Shown here one piece after another: positions 6,764-12,020 of a stretch of 12,020 nucleotides of DNA. The position numbers and the translations under genes were made by a program. Numbering within the stretch: position 1 is the stretch's first letter; the number at the start of each line of letters is the position of its first letter. Source of the DNA: an uncultured Eubacteriales bacterium (GTDB lineage Bacteria; Bacillota; Clostridia; Oscillospirales; Acutalibacteraceae); assembly GCA_900317795.1 (NCBI GenBank), contig ONIF01000039.1:1-12020 (forward strand), given 5' to 3'. The notes below the pieces were generated by a model. That model was not told the DNA's origin. It made no database searches and saw nothing but the letters and a program-made list of their open reading frames with translations.

Positions 6764-6942
6764 CGGAGGGGTCTCGGGGGCGGAAATAAACTTCAAATAC
6801 TATAAAATTTATTTCATGGCTATATCTTTGTGCAAGTTTCAGATTTACTCATTTATAGTATGTAAATTATATGGTGTTTTTTTGTGAGGTGTCAAGGTGT
6901 TTTGAAAAAATTATCGCAAAATATGCCGTAGAATGAAAAATG
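6764..6942 (+). other. Noncoding stretch with G-rich patch and nested inverted repeats
   Basis: No gene is visible between the anti-sigma stop and the terminator. Right after the stop lies a G-rich patch (6764-6783, CGGAGGGGTCTCGGGGGCGG) that stands out in AT-rich DNA. GAAATAAA (6783-6790) pairs with TTTATTTC (6808-6815), while ATACTATAAA (6797-6806), which lies in the loop of that hairpin, pairs with TTTATAGTAT (6852-6861). The two hairpins interlock, so they are mutually exclusive. The rest (6862-6942) shows nothing I can name. Confidence 0.4.
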
Positions 6943-6981
6943 GGTGTGTTATTGATATTTCAATAATACACCTGATTTTTT
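6943..6981 (+). terminator. Terminator of the sigma/anti-sigma operon
   Basis: GGTGTGTTATTG (6943-6954) pairs with CAATAATACACC (6961-6972) over 12 bp with a single G-U wobble and a six-base loop. It is followed three bases later by TTTTTT (6976-6981). The stem is AT-rich, so termination may be incomplete, and it stands 180 bp after the last stop codon. Confidence 0.6.
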
Positions 6982-6992
6982 CAAAAAATATG

Positions 6993-7021
6993 TTGTTGCT
7001 ACGCTTTGAATGTGCTAAAAT
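6993..7021 (+). promoter_or_regulatory. Promoter of the HD-GYP sensor gene
   Basis: TTGTTG (6993-6998), a 17-bp spacer and TAAAAT (7016-7021) form a convincing vegetative promoter, with TGC before the -10 making it extended. Transcription from about 7028 would produce a leader of about 170 nt that runs through the nuclease remnant before reaching the sensor gene. Confidence 0.6.
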
Positions 7022-7033
7022 ATAAATATATTA

Positions 7034-7171
7034 GCTGATTTGGAAAAACGCTGTCGGGAGGCATTACAGCAGATAGAGAACAAGAAATATGCTTCATCTT
7101 TCAAGCGTGAAACTGTATTTAAATATGGTGTTGCATTTCATGAAAAGAGTTGTTTAGTCAAAAAAGGATAA
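7034..7171 (+). pseudogene. C-terminal remnant of a second AAA-ATPase/PD-(D/E)XK protein
   Basis: A 45-codon open stretch ending in TAA 7169-7171 encodes LEKRCREALQQIENKKYASS followed by a FKYGVAFHEKSCLVKKG end. This is the pattern of the last helix and strand of the PD-(D/E)XK tail in nuclease-tailed ATPases (compare NQIKEKKYPTI and LVGINYNEKSKKHSCKI at the end of the intact protein on the opposite strand). The frame is closed immediately before 7019 and the ATPase domain, the rest of the nuclease and any start are gone. It is not a duplicate of the intact gene, because the sequence between the shared positions differs, so it comes from another family member. Its orientation is opposite to the intact copy, with the sigma operon lying between them. 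Confidence 0.65.
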
Positions 7172-7197
7172 ATTTTATAAAAGGGGAATATTTCAAG

Positions 7198-10182
7198 ATG
7201 AAAAGATTTTTTCTTTTTATGTTTTTGGCAGTGATTATATTTTTTACTTTTGGTGCTGATGTCAATGCGGCAGATGAAGAATATGAAAATTATTCGGCTG
7301 TGCTGTACGACAGTTCAAATGGTCTGCCTGCATCCGATGCAAATGCCATTGCACAGACGGATGACGGCTTCATCTGGATAGGCAGCAACAGCGGATTGAT
7401 ACGCTATGACGGAAACAAATTTGAATATATGTGGTATGATATAGGCATAACGGGTGTAGAGTGTCTGTATAAAGACAGCAAGGACAGACTTTGGATAGGA
7501 ATGTCCGACAACGGCATAGCCGTTATGGAAAATAATATTATCTGTTTTATGGATGAACAGTTGGATTATGACATTGTTCGCAGCATAGCGGAAGACGGAA
7601 GCGGAAATATATATTTTGTATTCAGTCAATATATCATAATGCTTGACAGCAAGATGGAATACCATATTTTGGAAGATGAAACGATCAATGAAATGTATTT
7701 CAATATTGCTGTTTCGGGCAGTGACGGACTTGTCTATGTTCTTTCGTCCGACAGTGATATTTTCACCATGAAAGACGGCAAAGTTACCGATTTTGCGGAT
7801 CACAGGGAAAGTTTACTTACAGAAGTTACCTGTATTCTGCCGGACAGAGAAAATCCCGGACAGGTATATTTTGGAATGAGAACAACAGTATGGCATTTAA
7901 ATCTTCGTGGAGATATTTCCGATTGGGAGTTAGTCGGATTCAGTGAATTTTCAATAAACGAGATGGTGTATATTAACGGAGAAATCATGATGTGCACGGG
8001 AAATTATGCCGGATTTATTGACGGCGAAAATATCAGCCTTTTTGAGCATTTGTCCATGAATTCCCCGATCAATCACGTTATGCGGGATTACGAGGGAAAT
8101 CTGTGGTTTACATCTGCACGTATGGGCGTAATGAAAGCAGTACCCAATCAATTCACGGATATTTATGAAAAGTACGGCATAGCGAATGATGCTGTAAATG
8201 CAGTGTGCAAATATGACGGAAAGCTTTTTGTGGGGACGGATATGGGGCTTACGGTAGCAGATGATAAAGGTCCGTGTTCTTCTGTACCGATAAAAACAGT
8301 CATAATAACGGAATACGGAGAATTGGAAGAAAATGACCTGTTAAGACTTATTGGAAATTCTTGCATAAATTCCATAGTATGTGACAGCAAAAACAGATTG
8401 TGGATAACAGCGTGGAAAGATTGCATATATTGTTATGAAAAAGATACTGTGACTGTTTATAGTACGATGGCGGGACTTGTTTCGGATAATATAGTCGGGT
8501 GCCTTGAAAGAAAAGACGGTTCTATGCTTGTTGTTATGTCGGACGGCTTCAATATCATATCTGACGGCAAAGTTTTATCCGATTACGAAAACAATCAATT
8601 TCCCAATAAACATATCGTATGTGCCGCAGAGGGCGAAAATGGAGATATTATTCTCGGTACAGGCGACGACGGCTTATATGTTGCGGAAAAGAGCGGAGGC
8701 ATCAATCATATAGCTTCGTATGAAGGTCTTTCTTCCAGAAAAATCATGCGTATCAAAAAAGATCATAAAAGGGATATTTACTGGATAATAACAGGAAATT
8801 CCATTGCATATATGACACCCGACTACATAATAAAAACGGTAAGTTCTTTTCCGTATAAAAATAATTTTCATATGTATCAGAACAGCAGGGACGAAATGTG
8901 GATTTTGGGCAGTACAGGCATACTTGTTGTTTCGACAGAAGATATGATGGCGGATCAAGCGGAAAATCCGATATATTACGGCATGGAGGACGGTCTGCCG
9001 TATATTCCGGCAGCAAATTCATACAGTGAACTGACAGAAAACGGTGATCTTTATGTTGTAGGCAACAGAGGTGTTTTCAAAGTGAATATAGAGAATTTTT
9101 CCGAAAACACCCCTCCCGTGAAAGCAGCCGTGCCGTATATAGAGGCAGACGGAACAAGAATATTTCCCGATGATAAGGGCAATTTCAATATCTCGTCAGA
9201 CGTAAAAAAGCTGACCGTATATGGATATGTGATGAATTATTCATTGACGAAAATGTCTGTTTCATACCGCCTTGAAGGCTTTGACGAGTCGTATAAAACG
9301 GTTGACCGCCGTGAATTTGCCACTGTTGATTACACCAATCTTTCCGGCGGAGAATACAATTTCGTCATGCAGGTGAAAAATACAAGAGGAATTGTCAATC
9401 AGACGGTATCTGTAAAAATAATAAAGGAAAAATCTTATTTTGAACAGATATGGTTTACAGTTTTAGTAGGTCTGCTGATACTGACACTGATAGGAATATG
9501 TACACGGCTGTACATGGTGGTAAAAATGAAAAGGCTCGAAAAAAAACAGCGTGAAAGCATGATGCTTGTGCATGACATCACGGAGGCTTTTGCAAAAGTC
9601 ATAGATATGAAAGACAAATATACCAATGGACATTCTACCCGTGTGGCAAAATATACCGTCATGCTTGCAAAAGAACTTGACTGTGATGAGGAAACGGCTG
9701 AAAAATATTATTACATAGCTCTCCTCCATGATATAGGAAAGGTCGGAGTACCGTCGGAAGTTCTTAATAAACCCGGAAAACTTACCGATGAAGAATTTGA
9801 TATTATCAAATCACATACGGAACTCGGCTATGAAGCACTGAAAAATATCCGTATCATGCCCGAACTTGCCCTCGGTGCACAGGCTCACCACGAACGTCCC
9901 GACGGAAAAGGATATCCCAATCATCTAAAGGGTGACGATATACCCCGTGTCGCACAGATTATTGCAGTAGCTGACTGTTTTGATGCCATGTACTCAAATC
10001 GTCCTTACAGAAAACGAATGAATTTTGACAAGGCTGTGTCTATTATCAGGGAATGTGCGGGTACACAGCTTTCGGAAGATGTAGTGGCAGCTTTTTTGAA
10101 ACTCGTTGAAAAGGGAGAATTTCGTGATCCCGAAGATAACGGAGGCGGTACTACCGAAAATATCGAAAATATCCGCAAATGA
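7198..10182 (+). CDS. Two-component-propeller sensor with HD-GYP (cyclic-di-GMP phosphodiesterase-type) domain
   Basis: This 994-residue protein starts with a signal peptide (MKRFFLFMFLAVIIFFTFGA, probable cleavage after VNA). Residues 41 to about 640 hold 14 units of the regulator-propeller pattern (for example GLPASDANAIAQTDDGFIWIG, RLWIGMSDNGIAV, NLWFTSARMGV, KLFVGTDMGL, RLWITAWKD), enough for two seven-bladed propellers. A Y_Y_Y domain follows (about 674-745, YGYVMNYSL, YRLEGFDESY, LSGGEYNFVMQV), then a membrane span (752-774) and a basic linker. The cytoplasmic HD-GYP domain (about 795-975) keeps H844-D845 in LLHDIGKVGVP, the HHERPDGKGYP motif (897-907) and RPYR, so it should hydrolyse cyclic-di-GMP. 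The natural reading is outside ligand binding that controls the inner phosphodiesterase. ATG 7198 has an AAGGGG site and gives the signal peptide; an in-frame TTG at 7150 does not. Ligands of this propeller family are often polysaccharides, but nothing here identifies one. Confidence 0.9.
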   Translation: MKRFFLFMFLAVIIFFTFGADVNAADEEYENYSAVLYDSSNGLPASDANAIAQTDDGFIWIGSNSGLIRYDGNKFEYMWYDIGITGVECLYKDSKDRLWIGMSDNGIAVMENNIICFMDEQLDYDIVRSIAEDGSGNIYFVFSQYIIMLDSKMEYHILEDETINEMYFNIAVSGSDGLVYVLSSDSDIFTMKDGKVTDFADHRESLLTEVTCILPDRENPGQVYFGMRTTVWHLNLRGDISDWELVGFSEFSINEMVYINGEIMMCTGNYAGFIDGENISLFEHLSMNSPINHVMRDYEGNLWFTSARMGVMKAVPNQFTDIYEKYGIANDAVNAVCKYDGKLFVGTDMGLTVADDKGPCSSVPIKTVIITEYGELEENDLLRLIGNSCINSIVCDSKNRLWITAWKDCIYCYEKDTVTVYSTMAGLVSDNIVGCLERKDGSMLVVMSDGFNIISDGKVLSDYENNQFPNKHIVCAAEGENGDIILGTGDDGLYVAEKSGGINHIASYEGLSSRKIMRIKKDHKRDIYWIITGNSIAYMTPDYIIKTVSSFPYKNNFHMYQNSRDEMWILGSTGILVVSTEDMMADQAENPIYYGMEDGLPYIPAANSYSELTENGDLYVVGNRGVFKVNIENFSENTPPVKAAVPYIEADGTRIFPDDKGNFNISSDVKKLTVYGYVMNYSLTKMSVSYRLEGFDESYKTVDRREFATVDYTNLSGGEYNFVMQVKNTRGIVNQTVSVKIIKEKSYFEQIWFTVLVGLLILTLIGICTRLYMVVKMKRLEKKQRESMMLVHDITEAFAKVIDMKDKYTNGHSTRVAKYTVMLAKELDCDEETAEKYYYIALLHDIGKVGVPSEVLNKPGKLTDEEFDIIKSHTELGYEALKNIRIMPELALGAQAHHERPDGKGYPNHLKGDDIPRVAQIIAVADCFDAMYSNRPYRKRMNFDKAVSIIRECAGTQLSEDVVAAFLKLVEKGEFRDPEDNGGGTTENIENIRK

Positions 10183-10209
10183 TTCGGTGATTATCGGTTA
10201 AAATATTTA

Positions 10210-10253
10210 AACGGCTGTTAAGGCATACAAAGATGCTTTAACAGCCGTTTTTT
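10210..10253 (+). terminator. Strong terminator of the HD-GYP sensor gene
   Basis: AACGGCTGTTAAGGCAT (10210-10226) pairs with ATGCTTTAACAGCCGTT (10233-10249) over 17 bp with one G-U wobble and a six-base loop, followed directly by TTTTTT. Confidence 0.9.
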
Positions 10254-10285
10254 GCGTTCTGTCAAATATTAGGAATGAACCTATC

Positions 10286-10331
10286 AAAAATATAAAAAAT
10301 CAAACACAGCAAATTGACTCTGCTGTGTTTG
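10286..10331 (-). terminator. Terminator of the minus-strand permease fragment
   Basis: On the minus strand CAAACACAGCA (10331-10321) pairs perfectly with TGCTGTGTTTG (10311-10301) across a nine-base loop, followed by ATTTTTTATATTTTT. It faces the sensor terminator, so the two transcripts are insulated tail to tail. Confidence 0.8.
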
Positions 10332-10383
10332 GCTGAAATTATTTACCACGAGCTGCAACAATGCTTGCCGTTTTATATGTGTG

Positions 10384-11655
10384 TCATTCCTTGTCCTTGA
10401 CGCTTTCCACCATATCCCACTTTTTCATTGAGTGCATAGCAATAAAGTGACTTATCACCATATAAGCAAGTACAAGCAAAATCGTGAATATATATTCATT
10501 AAAGCTGTTGGCAAAGACATATTCTCTGCCCTCTGTACTGAGTTTTTGCAGGGCCGTCTTTGCAATATATATGCCTGACGGCAAGCCTATGATACATGAG
10601 CATACAAATTGTAAAAACGACTGTACAAACCATTTCCTTGAAACTTCACTGTGCTGGAAACCGAGCGTTCTCAATACACAAAGTTCCCTTTTCTTTTCAA
10701 GAAGATTTGTCTGAGCCGTATTGATGACAATCACAAGACCTATGACGATTGCAAAGCCTATTATGATCCATGCGGCTAAATCGTATGTTTTGAATATTTT
10801 TTCATTTCCCTGATACGACAGCCTTGTAAATACCGTATACAAATAATTGTCATCTTCCGTGAGAAATCCGAGAAGCTTTTGTTCATCATTCTCCGAAATG
10901 TTGCATATCACCGAACCTAATGTTACATCACCGAGTTTTTCGGCAGCCTGATAGGACATATACTGGAAACGGCTTATCGACTGGTCGGAAATCTCCTCTA
11001 TCTTTACAGGTACACCGTCTATATCAAGACCGTTTACAACGGCAGATTTTGTTTTTCCGTTGAATGTGAAGTCAGCCTGATAATACGGCATTTTCTGCAC
11101 GTCTTTTACAAACGGCAAATCACTCATTGACTTCATGAAGTCATCATCAGGATCTGCTTTAAAGAATATCTGGCAGTCGTAATTTATCCTTTCATCATAA
11201 AGCTGATGTAAAAGATAGTTTTTTGAAGTGATAAAGGCAAGTGCCGAAAAAATCATCATGACAGATGCCGAAATACATATCACGGAAAACGCAAAACGCA
11301 TTTTATTTCTCAACATAGTCGCAACACTGAATTTTGTCATTGGTGAAGATTTTGCAGTCAGTTTCTGCAAAATCTTTGGAATTTCCGCTGTTTCGGGTGC
11401 AGGTCTGGACATAGCCTCTGAAGGCAGTATTTTTGAGATTGTGCCTGTACTTATGAGAGTGGAAATCTGTCCGACAACTATCGTCAATAGTGCCGACAGC
11501 AGATACATTCCGATATTTACTTTAAACGTGAATTCGGGCAGGGGAAAAAAGTCCTTGTAATAATCTCCTACATACCTCATAAGGCAATATCCGATAACGC
11601 TTCCGAGAACTATCGAAAAGACCGATACTATGAAATTGACTTCACAGTAAAGCAT
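10384..11655 (-). pseudogene. FtsX-type ABC permease, N-terminal half missing
   Basis: About 420 residues of a large FtsX-family permease remain: hydrophobic spans near the start (NFIVSVFSIVLGSVIGYCLM), a second (NIGMYLLSALLTIVVGQIS), then a third (MRFAFSVICISASVMMIFSALAF), a roughly 170-residue extracellular domain, and the final FtsX core of three spans with the diagnostic NLLEKKRELCVLRTLGF motif. Full-length members with two FtsX cores run to roughly 800-1100 residues, so the first core and signal region are missing. The frame continues upstream to 11742 but that part overlaps, in another frame, a different gene's coding sequence and is not permease. ATG 11655 is the first start near the joint, with no convincing ribosome binding site. 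No ATPase partner gene is present. Such permeases act in lipoprotein release, peptide export or cell-wall hydrolase control; which one cannot be said. Confidence 0.75.
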
Positions 11656-12020
11656 TTTTATGCTTGTTTTGGAACTCTTCCGCCATAAACTCCGCTTCAT
11701 CGGCTCCTTTAACCATAACACTAAAAAGATAATCCACTGCATTTTCGCATATTTTAGGACTTATTGCAGATGAGTTAATTAATACGACTTTTTTCCGGTC
11801 TGCAATTGGTTGAATTGCCAAAATAACACTACTGATAGAACCCATTACTACTTGAACACTGTCAATTGTAATTAGTTTGTTGAAAGCAGATACACCTCTT
11901 ACTGCCTCTGAGTGAGAGTCTTCATAAATTATACTTAATTTCTTGCCATTGATCCCTCCTTGCTCATTAATCTCATCTTTTGCAATTTCCAAACCTCGTT
12001 GAAGAGAAATTCCATAATTT
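11642..12020 (-). pseudogene. Branched-chain amino-acid-type substrate-binding protein, internal fragment
   Basis: The frame is open to the window edge and encodes the first lobe of a type I periplasmic-binding fold of the Leu/Ile/Val (Peripla_BP_6) family. YGISLQRGLEIAKDEINEQG and GINGKKLSIIYEDSHS are the classic ligand-lobe opening; SVQVVMGSISSVILAIQPIADRKKVVLINSSA is the conserved strand-helix-strand that follows. Mature family members have about 350-380 residues, but this one ends after about 126 visible residues at KHKNALL, where the next beta strand should start, because the DNA switches to the FtsX permease. The signal peptide and start lie beyond base 12020. The protein could not form a complete two-lobed binding site. 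In intact systems this protein delivers amino acids or related ligands to a Liv-type importer. Confidence 0.75.

Noticed and set aside
6764..6783. G-quadruplex in the G-rich patch
   Set aside because: Only two long G-runs are present with the rest as pairs, so at best a weak two-layer structure is possible; not reported as a feature in its own right.
7150..7197. TTG start at 7150 for the sensor gene
   Set aside because: It would put 16 charged residues in front of the signal peptide and overlaps the nuclease remnant; ATG 7198 has a ribosome binding site and yields a normal signal peptide.
7315..9729. Several open frames of 65-162 codons on the minus strand opposite the HD-GYP sensor gene
   Set aside because: They lie entirely within a well-supported gene, have no ribosome binding sites and encode no recognisable motifs; they are by-products of the codon use on the plus strand.
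1..12020. CRISPR array, tRNA or rRNA genes, or a phage module
   Set aside because: No regularly spaced repeats, no cloverleaf or rRNA-like conserved blocks, and no capsid, terminase or integrase genes are visible.

Overview
The window looks like a chromosomal accessory region of a low-to-moderate GC Firmicute, most likely a gut clostridium of the Ruminococcaceae/Oscillospirales type. This rests on strong AGGAGG-like ribosome binding sites, AT-rich intergenic DNA with extended -10 promoters, a BcrA-type ABC exporter, an ECF sigma/anti-sigma pair, an AAA-ATPase with a PD-(D/E)XK tail, and a two-component-propeller sensor. The taxonomic call is an inference from gene style, not from a marker gene. 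No rRNA, tRNA or CRISPR array is visible.

Layout, left to right. (1) 1-1123, minus strand: the damaged remains of a two-component system. A response-regulator receiver domain is fused to a stub of an XRE-type helix-turn-helix protein. It is followed, with an ATGA overlap, by the membrane half of a sensor kinase whose catalytic half is missing and replaced by a two-hairpin sequence that looks like the end of an IS200/IS605-type element. (2) 1124-3052, plus strand: an intact two-gene ABC exporter (ATPase plus ABC-2 permease) with a promoter and two tandem palindromic operator-like sites upstream. (3) 3053-3340: a 95-codon open stretch, in frame with the permease stop, that has no start codon and looks like a gene remnant; a perfect hairpin terminator at 3362-3398 follows. 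(4) 3410-4996, minus strand: an intact AAA-ATPase/PD-(D/E)XK protein, divergent from (5) 5214-6763, plus strand: an ECF sigma factor and its overlapping membrane anti-sigma factor. (6) 6764-7197: noncoding DNA with dyads, a terminator, a promoter and the C-terminal remnant of a second nuclease-tailed ATPase. (7) 7198-10182, plus strand: a 994-residue membrane sensor with two predicted seven-bladed propellers, a Y_Y_Y domain, a transmembrane segment and a cytoplasmic HD-GYP domain, followed by a strong terminator. (8) 10300-12020, minus strand: an FtsX-type permease lacking its N-terminal half, joined directly to a branched-chain amino-acid-type substrate-binding protein lacking its C-terminal part.

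The working parts appear to be the ABC exporter, the ATPase/nuclease gene, the sigma/anti-sigma operon and the HD-GYP sensor. The last two are both devices that carry an extracytoplasmic signal inward, one to transcription and one to cyclic-di-GMP. Nothing in the sequence proves that they talk to each other. The other striking property is the number of broken joints (about 82, about 1010, 3053, 7034 and about 11650). The window is a patchwork of intact modules separated by gene fragments, either because the region is a recombination hotspot or because parts of it are mis-assembled.
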